From positions 4,584,475-4,648,474 of the forward strand of contig NC_061064.1 of assembly GCF_021917145.1 (NCBI RefSeq): a DNA stretch of 64,000 bases, given 5' to 3'. The notes beneath the pieces are model-generated. The model saw nothing but the letters and a program-made list of their open reading frames with translations, made no database searches and had not been told where the DNA came from. Position numbers and translations under genes: made by a program. Origin of the DNA: Hypomesus transpacificus (Eukaryota > Chordata > Actinopteri > Osmeriformes > Osmeridae). Below are positions 1 through 11,839 of the stretch, piece by piece. How positions within the stretch are numbered: the first letter of the stretch is position 1; the number at the start of each line of letters is the position of its first letter.

Positions 1-585
1 TACATGGACCCCCAAAGCCAGGGCCACCACGGACGCGGCGACCACCACGCCCGCAAGCTCCGCAACATCAACGGCATCCTGGTGCAGAACCCCGACAGCG
101 GGAAGGAGGAGCAGGACTGCCTGGACATCAAGGACATCCCCAACGTGCCGCGAGGGCTCACGCACGCCAAGAGCGCCAAGGTCCGGCGGCAGGAGGGCAT
201 CTCGCGCTTCTACGTCATCCAGGTGGTGTTCCGCAACGCGCTGGAGATTGGCTTCCTGGCGGGGCAGTACTTCCTGTACGGCTTCAACGTGCCGGGGATG
301 TACGAGTGCGACCGCTACCCCTGCGTGAAGGAGGTGGAGTGCTACGTGTCTCGGCCCACGGAGAAGACGGTTTTCCTGGTGTTCATGTTCGCCGTCAGCG
401 GCATCTGTGTGCTGCTCAACCTGGCCGAGCTCAACCACCTGGGCTGGAGGAAGATCAAGACGGCCATCCGCGGCGTGCAGGCCCGCAGGAAGTCCATCTG
501 CGAGGTGCGCAAGAAGGACGTGTCGCACCTGTCTCAGGCCCCCAACCTGGGCAGGACCCAGTCCAGCGAGTCAGCCTATGTCTGA
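1..585 (+). CDS. gjd2: Connexin 34/35/36-type gap junction protein, 3' part (last exon)
   Basis: This is the C-terminal 194 residues of a delta-group connexin, the channel protein of neuronal electrical synapses. The reading frame is open from base 1 and stops at 583-585; the start lies outside the window. Visible parts are the variable cytoplasmic loop, then [20 protein letters not shown] leading into the third membrane segment. The second extracellular loop has the three-cysteine pattern [12 protein letters not shown], and the fourth membrane segment is [20 protein letters not shown]. The tail ends in SSESAYV, the PDZ-binding end of the Cx35/Cx36 group that binds ZO-1. Mammalian GJD2 also has a second, long coding exon. 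Teleosts carry several copies (gjd1a/b = Cx34 types, gjd2a/b = Cx35 types). The loop sequence here does not let me choose between Cx34 and Cx35, so the symbol is approximate while the family is certain. Confidence 0.93.
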   Translation, partial: YMDPQSQGHHGRGDHHARKLRNINGILVQNPDSGKEEQDCLDIKDIPNVPRGLTHAKSAKVRRQEGISRFYVIQVVFRNALEIGFLAGQYFLYGFNVPGMYECDRYPCVKEVECYVSRPTEKTVFLVFMFAVSGICVLLNLAELNHLGWRKIKTAIRGVQARRKSICEVRKKDVSHLSQAPNLGRTQSSESAYV

Positions 586-2170
586 CAGAGGCTCCTCTGC
601 ATGGGAACTGACGGTGGGGAGGGGGGGGGGGGAGGTCTGGACCTGGGACTCCCACCTCCACCCCGAGAGACTGGGTCGACCCTGCAACATTAATCAGGAG
701 CCCAGAGAGACAATGGGTCATGTTGGTGCATTGCTGGACAGAGAAGCTCCTCTGACTGAAAAGTACCTTCATGAGGAGAAAGGGTTGATAGGTTGTGTTT
801 ATAGACTTCTTACGCCGATGGGGGAGTTGTGTTCTGAATCCTAGGTGACACTAGGTGCCTTCCAAGACAACACAATGGAAAAGGGAAGATATAAGTTAAT
901 ATTGAACACTGTAAGGATAGCTCTAATTAAGAATGACCTAAAGTATCTCATCCTTTGCCTTTGCTAGAGGTCAAAAGTAATCCCTTCATTTTTCCCATGT
1001 ATGCGTGTGCATATATGAGTGCATTAGCGTGTGCGTGCATGCGCATGTGTGTTTGGGGTGATCAGGTAGCGCTCGCGTGTGTCCCCCTGTTCTGCAAAGT
1101 CAGGTCATGGGTAGAGCTGCACCTCATTTGAGTTGCCGAGGGACATTCGTTGCCGTTTAGTTCTTCCTCCCCTGCAGACTTCCTTAGAGGGAGCCGAGTG
1201 CACCTTGTTTCAACCCCACTTAGAAACCCCTGAAAAAAATCAAAGAAAGACAAAAAAAGATGAAGATTATACCTCAGCACAAACTGCAACCCCTAATCCT
1301 ATCCTTCCAGCACTAGCCCCTCTCCTCCCCTTCCTCCGTCAGCCCCCTGACTGACCTGCCTCTCAGCGCTCTGCATTCTTTAATAGGACTGAGTATAAAG
1401 CACTAAAGGAATGGATGGAATTCCAATAAGCTCTTCTTTTTCCATGACACGGGAAACAGAATTACCCGCTCACAAGATTTTCATGTATTACCACCGAGTT
1501 GTTTTCTTTATAATCAAATTTGGTGCCATATTTCCAAGTTACTGTACATAGTTGAAATGTAATAATTACATTAAGTCAGCTGTTTCCCCGTGAGATGTGG
1601 GTGATGAGTGGGGTGGGGTGGGTGATGGGGTGGGTGATGGGGTGGGTGATGGGGTGGGTGATGGGGTGGGTGATGGGGTGGGTGATGGGGTGGGTGATGG
1701 GGTGGGTGGTGGGGTGGGTGGTGGGGATATAAGTAGTAAGGTAGGGTGGGGTGGGTAATGGGGACATGGGTGATGCTGGACATTATGATAGATTACCAGC
1801 TTTAAGAATATCTCACATTAATGTGCTCTTTGTTAAGCTTTTGTTCTCTAATGGAAATTGTATGTTCCAAAAATGTGTTTTTTCCCCCCTATGGACTTTG
1901 AAAAAGGCATGTTACTGAAGCATCAATAGAATGGATAGATTGTGTCATGACATGTAATTTAAAAAAGAGACAGTTTCATTTATTTGCATCCCGCTCCTGT
2001 GACATGTATTATTCAGCATGCGTTAAGATGATATATGAGATATGAACATAGTACCCTGCTGTGGGGATATGGGGAGCCACCATTGGAAATGCTCCAGAAC
2101 TGCAGCAATAATAATATCTAGCCTATGTGAAAAAACTATGAATAAATAAAGGATTATGAAAAGGTTGCGT
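586..2170 (+). other. Probable 3' UTR and downstream flank of the connexin gene
   Basis: No coding potential is seen. The stretch starts with a run of G (about 617-632) and contains a G-rich 12-bp minisatellite. The first good poly(A) signals on this strand are overlapping AATAAA words at 2141-2150, so the connexin transcript may run to about 2170. The end is inferred; connexin genes often have long 3' UTRs. Confidence 0.4.
1598..1755. repeat. G-rich 12-bp minisatellite (GATGGGGTGGGT)n
   Basis: About ten near-identical 12-bp units follow each other, with later units changing GAT to GGT. Every unit holds GGGG and GGG runs, so the plus strand could fold into G-quadruplexes. Open frames across it on the minus strand (His-Pro repeats) are products of the repeat and not genes. 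Confidence 0.9.
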
Positions 2171-4065
2171 GGTTTTTGCCAGCTGGTTATGTGTGAGTCA
2201 TGATGGTTAGCCTGGAACAAAGGGTTAAATGATGAAGAGGCCACCAAATATACACAAAAGCAGATTCATCAAGACAGTACTTAACACTTCCTTCAAACCC
2301 TCTCAGAACCACATCACAAAGAGAGCATCCTCCAGGAGTCCATGGAGACTTCCACACAAACAGCCTCCAGCTTTGATCAGACCCAAACATTGACCCAAGC
2401 GCTAATCACAAATCACAGCCAAGGTGCTTTGATTCTGTCTTTCATCTCCTGCCCCTTTGATGGAAGCTCCCAGTCTGCAACCCTGCTGCTGGAGGAAGCT
2501 GCTCTGAGCGTGCAGCCTGTTGACACGAGGCAGGGAGGACCCGACCATGGAGCTACCCACCCCAAGGTCGTCCAACACTCCGCAGAGTACGCAGGTCAGA
2601 GGTCACAGACAGATAGCTGCTTGTTTATTTATAGCTGTCTAGCGCGCCGGCATAAACTAACCTTATTGGTTCATGTCGCCTCCATGCACTGACAGGGACT
2701 GACAAGACCGTGTGTCTTAAACGCAGAGTCTGTCCCTGTAGTCCCCTGCAGATGATCTCATGGAACACGCTGTGAGATTCGCACAATCCTGCTGCTTTTA
2801 GTAGCTGCACAGAGATTCAAACGCTGGTCTGGCATTCATTATTCAAGCAACCGCAATGATACAGCTCTGGGAGGTTAGCTCGCATTATTGTGTATACTCA
2901 GGGTTTTCTGCTGATCCTGAATAATTCATATTTCACCCGTTCGGTCTGGATATGAAAGTTAGCAGCTGACCTGAATCCCTTTATAAAACATGATTAAAAC
3001 ATTGAGCTTTAACTGTAGTTGGTGTAATGTAGTGTAGTGGAGACTGCATATCCCTGACGTGTTGTGTCCTCGTGGCTTGCCTTACAACTCCCAGCGTTGG
3101 TATTCAGCAGGAGCAATGGAGTTCAATCAATATAATGAAATAACATATCTATGAATATTCATTGGTAATATGAATCTTCTCCAGAGCCTTTGACATGACA
3201 AGGCGGTTGGGAATACGTACAGTAGTCATCCAAGATCTAATGGCCTTAGTGATCAGTTCCTGACAGAAGGGGGGGTGGGGTGTTGGTGAGGCGGGAGGGG
3301 GCGTTAGTGGGGCGGGGCGGGGGGGCTGTGAACCTTTTAGCCGGATTAAACCTTCAGCCAGTTAAGCAAGACAGCGTCCTTGTGACTGGGGGGACCCTGG
3401 GGGGACACTGAAGAAAGGCAGGGAAGCTGGGAGGAAGGTTGACAGGATAGGAGTGGGGCAGGAGGGGGGCAGGCAGAGATGTGGCAGAAGAAAAGGTGAG
3501 GAGGAAGAGGAAGAGGAGGAGGTTAGGGGGGGGGCAGGAGGGTGTATGAGGAAGTGGATGTCTAAAAGGATAAGTAATATACCGCCGACGTCAGTGAAAC
3601 GTGGGCTCATGGGTTGGGAACAACACGCGGTCTGTGTGCGTGTGCGAGAGTGTAAGCGACGTGTGCCGTAAACAACAGGATCATTACAAACCACAACCAA
3701 CGACACACAGCGCAATCCAATCCCAGACCAACAGAGTACAGTATCACAGTAGCTGCTTTGCGCCTAGCTGTCAGCAGGCTGGTTGCTGTGGTGACAGAGA
3801 AGCCAGTAACGATGTTAAGTACCACAGGGACTACTGTACAGAGGGACAGCATGACAGACACAACAGTGGTCCCTCCGCAGAGGACATACTGCACAGCACA
3901 ACCTCCACAGCACCCATGTCTACCAGTGTGCTCACAAGAGTACCAGTGTCATCCCCACACAGCTCTAGGTTTCCTTCGGCTGACAGCGATGCCACCAAAC
4001 TCGTTAGAGAACAACTGACGCTGGCGTCCAAAGGGGCTGAGAGACACGATGAAGGCAGGTGACAC

Positions 4066-4145
4066 TCTTCTTCTCTCCTCTCTTCTTCTCTCCTCTCTTC
4101 TTCTCTCCTCTATTCTTCTCTCCTCTCTTCTTCTCTACTCTCTCA
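4066..4145. repeat. Pyrimidine-rich 15-bp tandem repeat
   Basis: About five copies of a unit close to TCTTCTTCTCTCCTC, with single substitutions in later copies. It makes a pure C/T strand of about 80 bases. Confidence 0.85.
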
Positions 4146-6442
4146 ATCTTGCACCTGGATCTCCACCAGGATACCGTACGGGGCTGTCTCTCTCCCTGGT
4201 CTCTCTAGCCAGACACAGTCATATGGTTCGGGCTTGTTTTTTTCACTGCTCACATTGACGAGGCCTTCTCTAACTGTACCGATCTGATAGCCTTCAAGGG
4301 GTAGCAGTGATTCAATGTACACAGAGAACAAACACATGATAGTTTACCTTAGCGGTCCATATTTCTGGCTTGCTCAAGCATTAAATCATGTAAGTCAATT
4401 ATTTATCCCAGTGTGCAGTCACAGGAGTGGTTTGGGGCTTTGTGTGTTTACGCAGTTGAAAGAAGAGGAGGTAAATGAAACATGAGAGAAAGGGTCGGGA
4501 AGCAGGCTCGGCGGGGGGAGATGAGAACTTCGATTAGAATACATTTAATGAGGCAACCCTCGACTTTCATCAATCAAAAGATCAATGCCGGCAGAGCAGA
4601 TGACAAATGTGTAATCTATTTTCTGCGTCTGTAATCCAGTCATGCATCACAGACCATGGAATAACTCATTAAATCATTTTCGCCTTTGTTAACCCTTTTG
4701 AGTTGGATCGCAAAGACATCCGCTGTGGTCCCAGCTTTCCGAGACGCGGGGACTGAAGCCACTCCGGCCTCAGTGAGTTTGTTCACCGATGAGAGACAGC
4801 TTCCTTCCAAAGCTGCGTGCCAAGGCGGGGTTGGATGGGATGTGAAACAGGCTGACTGACACTACTGATGCGGCCTGATCCCCAGGGGAGGGGGAGGGGG
4901 GGGAGGGAGGGAGGGAAACAAACAGATCTGGAGTGGAAAGAAACAGCCAGAGTGCTGGAGGGCCAGGAAACGTAGCCGTAGAAGGGCTGATTTCCTTGGC
5001 TTCTTGTGTTCACGTTCAGGATCCTCAGGAGCAGAAGCTGTGTTCACTACAGGTCAGGCTGACGGGAAGCACAATCACAATCCACCCATGAAGACAAGAT
5101 GTTCTGTTTATCGTAGCAGTGCGCTTGTGTTCAAAAGGATTTCAGATATTTCTTTGAGACAGTCACATTCGGCGTGTATGCTTACACTGGAATGAGACAA
5201 CTTCAGACTTGGAACACCTTTTCTTATGTTAGGAAAGCAACGAGACACATGTCTACACCCAAAGACATGCACAACAGAAGAATGCCATGACTTTATGGAC
5301 TACACATAATTCAAAATGTTATACTATTGACGACATATATCGATTACCATCAAATCTAACGGAGCGTATTCATTCAAACGTTTGAAAAAGTGAAAAGCTG
5401 ATTTAAACATGCAAAAAATCGAAAACACACCATTTTGCCATGAAAAGGATCAGTTATAAAACGAGTGATTCCTTGGCGCCTAATGGAGTGCATAGGCAGG
5501 CTCTGGCTGAATCCAGCTGAGGAACCATATGCTGGCTTCAGCTCAGATGATTTCCACTGAGGTAGATTGCTTAGGTAAGACCTTTATTAACTCCTATGGG
5601 GCATAGCAGGTCACCCACTCATAGAATGATTTCCCACCACTGGCCCCATACAGTATAATCAAACAGAAGCAATGCTGTGGCCTTTTCGCTTCCCGCCGTG
5701 ACGCTAAACATTATAGTTCTCGTCTGATCCTTCCATGCTCGATTTGAACAAACATGAGAGTTGTGGATCTGCTTCCTGTGCTGTGCTGTGTGTGCATTGT
5801 GGAATTCATTGATTGCATTGACAGATTGGGGGATTCCACTGAAGCCTAAGTCAATGTCTCAGTGCAAATGAGTATGGTCATATTGTTTGTGTACTGATGG
5901 CTGCCGTCGGCCCTCCTGACGTGACTCAGATAGGCATCATGTGGATCATCACGCTGACCTATACTGATCTAAGCCCTTGTTCCTATGAGGCCGGGACTCT
6001 AATGAAGACACATCAAGCCTCGACTTCTGCCTTCCAGCATCCTATTAACAGTTCGACCTTGTCCCAGATTGATGGTCATGGTTGTCAGTTACACTTTGGA
6101 CCATGACATGGTATCATTATCCAGACAGTGTGATATTTGAAAATGTGTAACGTTTGATCTGTGGAACGGTGAAGTGCTCCTCCCGTTCCCAGCGAAAACG
6201 CGGCGCTGTTCTCAACGGACGGGCACATCAGACAGCTTCTGCTCAGCTAGGAGGCTAATTGGACTATAAAGTCAGATGGAGATCGCATATAAAACATGTC
6301 ATTAACATCGAGTGCGAGGAAAAGCGAGAACGACAAAGAGGGTAAGAAGAATATTACGCTGTGAAGAACAGTGAAGAAAGGATGAAGGAGAGCGGGAGAG
6401 CCCGGGGCTGAGGAAGGAGAAGTGGAAATGTACATCTGGTGG

Positions 6443-6677
6443 AAGGGAGGGAGGGTGGGAGGGAGGGAGGGAGGGAGGGAGGGAGGGAGGGAGGGAGGGA
6501 GGGAGGGAGGGAGGGAGGGAGGAAGGAAGGAAGGAAGGAAGGAAGGAAGGAAGGAAGGAAGGAAGGAAGGAAGGAAGGAAGGAAGGAAGGAAGGAAGGAA
6601 GGAAGGAAGGAAGGAAGGAAGGAAGGAAGGAAGGAAGGAAGGAAGGAAGGAAGGAAGGAAGGAAGGAAGGAAGGAAG
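6443..6677. repeat. Compound microsatellite (GGGA)n-(GGAA)n
   Basis: An unbroken purine strand of about 235 bases. GGGA units run to about 6520 and then change abruptly to about 39 GGAA units. All six frames give long open stretches (EGRK, SFLP repeats), which are artefacts. Such tracts can form triplex DNA, and GGAA is the core of ETS-factor sites. Confidence 0.97.
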
Positions 6678-9600
6678 GGGGACACAGAGTGTTACAGAGA
6701 ATGGCAGGAAGTGCCAGAGGTGGACTCTGACATTCATCACAGTGATGGGTCGGAAAAGGAAGGCTTGTCTTTGTCACATTGCCCCACACTGGAGCCTGAC
6801 ATTGCTGCCTTCATGTCAGGGACACAGGACCCATGCTGGCTGTGACAAACTGGAAGGAGCAGCACATGCTTGTATTTTAATGCAGAGACCCCATTTGGTC
6901 AAATGCTGTATGCTGGTGGGACATCTGCAACGCTACTGTCTCCTTAAATCCCACTGGGACCAGCTTTCAGTTTTGCCATCAATTTCTGTTACGCACGAAG
7001 TTCAGTTAAGGAGCTCAGCTCAGATAATACCATCATTTGTATCAATAGCTATAGAAGCACATTGATTGCTTCCTTCCTGCAGACCGAGAACATTGTCATT
7101 ATTTCAATTTACCTATCTCTCTGCTACTGCCGTGTCCAGTTTAATGATCATGTCCCCAAACACACACACACACGCTTCATATGGTCACTGTATAAGCTCT
7201 ATTACGAGCTGGTTCTGTATTATATGTAAAGCCTAACCTGCACAGAGTGTCTTCGTTACTGAGAGAATACTGATGGACTACAACCATGAACATCAGACCA
7301 GCTATTTCTGCTGATCCCTTGTTTTTCAAACCTGTGTGGGTGTGCATTCTATTATCGAATGATACTAAGGTACCCTTATGCATTTAAGATATGAATATCA
7401 TTTCACTACTCCACTAAGCCAGGAGTTGAATGCACTCAAGCGGTATAAAGGTTGAATTCAGATTGAATACCTGATCTCTGTTATTAGACACTGAGGTGGC
7501 GTATACCCCAGACAGCCAGTCCTGGCATGCTTTCTCTGGCTGGGTGGGAGTGTGGAGCAGATGCCCAGGGCTCCACTCCCCCGCATACACTCCATCTCCC
7601 AGGGCTGTGATTTAGAGCCAGAGGAAAGAGCCATTGGCAGGTTTAAAACACTCTGTTAACAGGCCAGCTCCCCAAGGCCACAGATAACATGGCCTGGCAG
7701 CTTTTCAATAAGACTCCTACTATGGCTATGCTCACAGATATCCAATAGGACTCCTTCTACACAGACTCACAGAGATAATAAGATGCATACTGCAGTGTTT
7801 TCAATGCGAAAACACTTCCGTTACAACCTAATGAATCTCAGAAACAAAAATTGTGTACTTTATTTGGATGGGGCGTTGCTTTATAACAATCCTACTTAGC
7901 ACTGACTGAATGAAATGTGTTAAAACACTGGAAATGCTTATACGACGAACATCACTGAGTCTCTCAACTCACACTTAAACAAAGTTTGAAGATTCTAGAC
8001 TCCTCACAGAAGGTGCTGTTTCTACTCTCTCGTCGTTGCCTAATTCTAGGCACATCTGTTGAGTTGTTTCCAGTCTGCTAGTGTCCAGGTGAATTACACT
8101 GTAAACACAAGACAAAAGCCCAATAAGTTTACAATAAGAAAATATTCAACATGTCACACTTAGTTTAAGAATAGAAAGGTAATATGGCAGCACACACAAA
8201 CACAGGTCAAACCGTCTGGTATCCATCTGCAAACATCATTTCAGGTTTCAGTGGATAAGCACACTGGTAGAATTCCATCTCCTTCTTGCGGTGAGAATAT
8301 TCCCTGAGGGGAATACAGCATGGCTGAGAGCTAACATCATGTTCATACACTCATCATCAAAAAGGTAAACGCAGATGACTGCAAACCCAGGTGCACGTCA
8401 AACCGCTGCAGTTCAAACCGAGTGGTCCCACCATCTTGTTACGGTTGTGCTGACGGAGCTTCACCCTTCCTCTTGATTTCTTCAAGGATCATCATCGCCA
8501 GTGATCTGATAAAGGGAAGTGGGTTAGGGGTCACATGATGAGGGGAGGGGGAGGAGGGGTACGCATGGGGGATGGGTTCTCGGTGGAACTGCCACCGTTG
8601 AAGAATGTCCACAGAGGAGCGCAGAGCAGCACTTCTCACGGCTGCCGTGAAAGGGTGCTCTCCTCCCCACTCCCCTTCACCCTCCATAGTCAAATCATGG
8701 GCTGTCCCCTGGGACAGCAGTCTTCTCAGGGTGCTGCTGCTGGTGGCTGAGCTCAGCTCCCCTTGCTAATTCTCCATATGTTCCTCTGCAGCACTTCTCT
8801 GGCACCACTACACAGTAGACCCTCACCATCGCTCGCTTGCCTGCTGCCTGCCCATAGCCACCTGATTATCATACCGTTTTTTTATTTTTTTCCATCAACC
8901 CGTTCAGCCTGTGTGCCCATCCCCCTCTGCTTGCACATCCACCAATCAATATTGTAAGGCTAGTGTGAGGCTAATCTCATTCCTTAGCTGCCCCTGACAA
9001 CATTCTTCCTGCCATCCATCCATAGTATGGGTGATACTTCCATGGGTGAGAGAAAAGCCTCGGGGAAGTGACCTTCATTGTGGGTTTGTCCACTTATGAA
9101 GTCTATCACTACTCTTACCATCGCTTAGACTGACCTTCAAACATCACTGCATTCTTGATTGTTACATAATTTTCTCATCATTTTATTCCATTTGTGTTGT
9201 ATCAATTTACTTTAAACGGATTTAGAATACGATCATGTATCGACACCAACATTGATTAATTGCATTTCCATTAAGTATCTGTGACTAGAATCTGCCATTG
9301 AAGGGTTTTAATGTAGGACCTACAATACATTGAGTGGCCTACCTGAAAAAAGTGCTTGGCATGAAGTTTACATGAATGGACCTTTGATGCCATCCTGTGG
9401 CTGTATGGATCTACTGGTATCTGTCATTTGCATTACCTGGATATATTGTGATGTGTCCTAAAATTATTCTTACTGTCTTTTAGTGAGAAAAGATAATACC
9501 TATGACAAAAATCAAATGTACGCCATTTTGAACCGAACGTATAAAGAGATGCAGGGAGGGATGCAAGTGGTAAAGACTGTAGAACATAAAGTGGCGAATC

Positions 9601-9694
9601 TGTAGTGTTGAAACGCTTTCCCTACACATGCGCAGACTACTTACTTTCACTGTATTTTGATCAGTCTAGCTAGCTAACATTAGACTGGAAGCTT

Positions 9695-9704
9695 GGGAAT
9701 TCCC
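9695..9704. promoter_or_regulatory. Perfect palindromic kappa-B site upstream of the I-kappa-B gene
   Basis: GGGAATTCCC matches the NF-kB consensus GGGRNNYYCC on both strands. It lies about 320 bases before the start codon of the NF-kB inhibitor gene. Several I-kappa-B genes are known NF-kB targets, so a feedback site is plausible here. The transcription start is not known. Confidence 0.6.
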
Positions 9705-10026
9705 CAGCAGAACTCCTTCAGTAGGGGGGGGGCGAGAACTATAAACAACTTAAAGCGAAAACATATTTATATTACAGTGAAAAGCCCTCATTAAGATTAT
9801 TCTTGATTAGATCAGTTACTGTCTAGTTGCAGCACAAAGCGCTGTTTTATTAAGTGGTTCCCTTTCTGGCTAGCTAGTCTCGGCTAGCCAACTATTGCTA
9901 GCTAGCTAATAGCGACTAGGTACCTTCACAGTGTAAATAGTTTTCTGGTTGATAAGGATAGAACGAGGTGATCACATTTGGAGCAGATGAGTTTTTAAAC
10001 GCTCGCTTGCTAACTTATTATCTGCA

Positions 10027-11839
10027 ATGGCGGGTATACAGCCTCCGCTCAATTCTGGAAAAGAGTCTGTGCGGCCTGATCTTGGTTTCGGGGTCGACAA
10101 ACACGAAATTCTGGATTCGGTGTCCGAGGACTGGTGCGACAGTGGGCTTGATTGCCTCAGTGGACCAGCGCTTAGTCTGGATGACTCCTTCAACACTGAG
10201 GTATCACAATCTTGGGTGCCAAGGTCCCATACATCGCACGATGACTCTGACAAGCGCTCCATGGACTGTAGCTCTATGGGGGGCGGTGAGAGGCTGGACT
10301 CAGCTATTGGGGACTCAATAACAGATGAGACTATGGGGAACATATCGCAGGAGCTCGGGACCATGCACCTGAGTGAACCGGTTATCATTGACTCTGGGGA
10401 TGACGGTAATACTGGGAGGCAAGGTGCAACAAACCCGGAGGAGGAACGGCGGAGGAGAGAGGAAATTTTCAATACACTGAACTTTGTTTCTGAAGACGGA
10501 GACACGTGAGTGTCAAGCATTTGCTCTTCTCGTTATATCTTTAAAGTCATGCCAATGTCTCAAGTCTGTGTTAACCCTACATCGTTTCTTACAGGGCTCT
10601 TCATCTGGCATTTATTCATGAGCACTGGGCTTTTGTGCAGTACTTACTGGGGATGATAGCATTGGACCAAAGCTGGGTATCTTACCTGGACATTCAGAAT
10701 CATTTGGGACAGGTGAGCACAGGTGTAACACTGGAGAAATGCTCTCCTGTGGTCTTCAGTCGCCATCAGAATCTGTAAGGTGACCCAGTGATTGTGACCA
10801 CGTCGATGTTAACTTTCCATTGTAACGTGACTGTTTTCCTCCCATTCTCTGTCTCTGACAGACGGCCCTCCACTTGGCGGTGATTGTCGACCAGCCCCAG
10901 TGTGTGAGGGGACTGCTGTGGGGTGGGGCCAGTGCGGAGCTCCAGGAGAGGGGAGGAAACACCCCACTGCACCTGGCTGTCAGGGAGCTGAGGCACGACT
11001 GTGTCCGTGAGATCACCTCCAACTGCCAGAGCGCTGACTACCTACATGTCACCAACTACTCAGGTACTGTGTAGCTTACATATGGAGCAGTGGGGAGAAG
11101 TCTTCACCTGTCCCACCTCCTCAAGGTGTTTGTTTGTTTTTTTGATCGTCTTGATTTTTCACTGTTTCGTCCCTTCTTATAGGCGTGAGTGCTCTACATT
11201 TGGCAGTGCAAAGGGGCAGAGAGGACATCATTGGGATGCTGATTGAAGCAGGAGCAGATGTTAACCAGAGGGTGAGTACATCTTCTGACTGGTGTAGCTG
11301 TAGACCGGACGACTTCAAACATGTCTGCTCTTCACTCCTTCACTAAAGGTCACCTCATTTGCTTAGAATGATAAATCATGCGTGTGTGTGTGTGTATCCA
11401 GGACCTGAGCTCCGGCCGTTCCCCATTGCACTGGGCGGTGGAGTCCCAGAGTACCCGGGTGGTGCAGCTCCTGCTGCAGGGTGGAGCCAGTGTGGACCAG
11501 CCCTCCTATGCAGGCCACACAGCCCTGTACTGTGCTCTACACAGGCCCAACAAGGAGGTGCAGGCCCTCCTGAAGGCTGGAGGAGCCTCCGACACACGGC
11601 AAGAGGAAGAAGAGGAGGAGGAAGAGGAGGAGAAAGAGAGCGAAGAGGTGAGAATACACTTACATGGAGAGTATGTAGAGTCTGCCTTTTTTGTTGGTCC
11701 ACAAATATTCATGTCAGCATTCCAGGCATTAAATGTGCTTTCAACTGTATGACACTAAATGATTACCTCTGTGCTTGTCTTTTTTTTGTTTTAGGAAGAA
11801 TTTGACGACGTCATCATTAATGGTCAGCGAGTACACTAA
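10027..11839 (+). CDS. nfkbib: NF-kappa-B inhibitor, I-kappa-B-beta-like, 6 exons
   Basis: Cytoplasmic inhibitor that masks NF-kB dimers through ankyrin repeats. Exons: 10027-10505, 10595-10712, 10862-11063, 11183-11271, 11402-11647 and 11795-11839, together 392 residues with GT-AG introns. The protein begins MAGI and has SEDWCDSGLDCL at about residues 33-44, the place of the IKK degron (EWCDSGLGSL in mammalian I-kappa-B-beta). The ankyrin block opens with SEDGDTALHLA at about 155, followed by about six repeats with TALHLAV, TPLHLAV, SALHLAV and SPLHWAV. An acidic tail (residues about 345-380) ends in EEFDDVIINGQRVH, comparable to the EYDDIVV region of mammalian beta. The WCDSGL start and VSEDGDTALHLA favour beta over alpha or epsilon. 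Oddities: Cys43 replaces the second degron serine, and the stretch between degron and ankyrins is about 110 residues, much longer than in mammals. A poly(A) signal lies at 12887. Confidence 0.9.

Larger units (their letters stand above)
2171..9660. other. Intergenic region between the connexin and I-kappa-B genes
   Basis: About 7.5 kb with no reading frame showing codon-like or family similarity on either strand. It holds a pyrimidine-rich 15-bp repeat near 4070, a G-rich patch at 3265-3330, the large purine tract at 6443-6677, and a short CA run at 7159-7173. The stretches 4500-4720 and 7490-7720 are free of simple repeats and could be conserved enhancers, but that cannot be judged from one sequence. 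Confidence 0.6.

Noticed and set aside
1571-1783. His-Pro repeat frames on the minus strand
   Set aside because: They are read through the 12-bp minisatellite, with no family similarity.
6247-7065. Long open frames rich in EGRK or SFLP
   Set aside because: They are translations of the GGGA/GGAA microsatellite in each frame.
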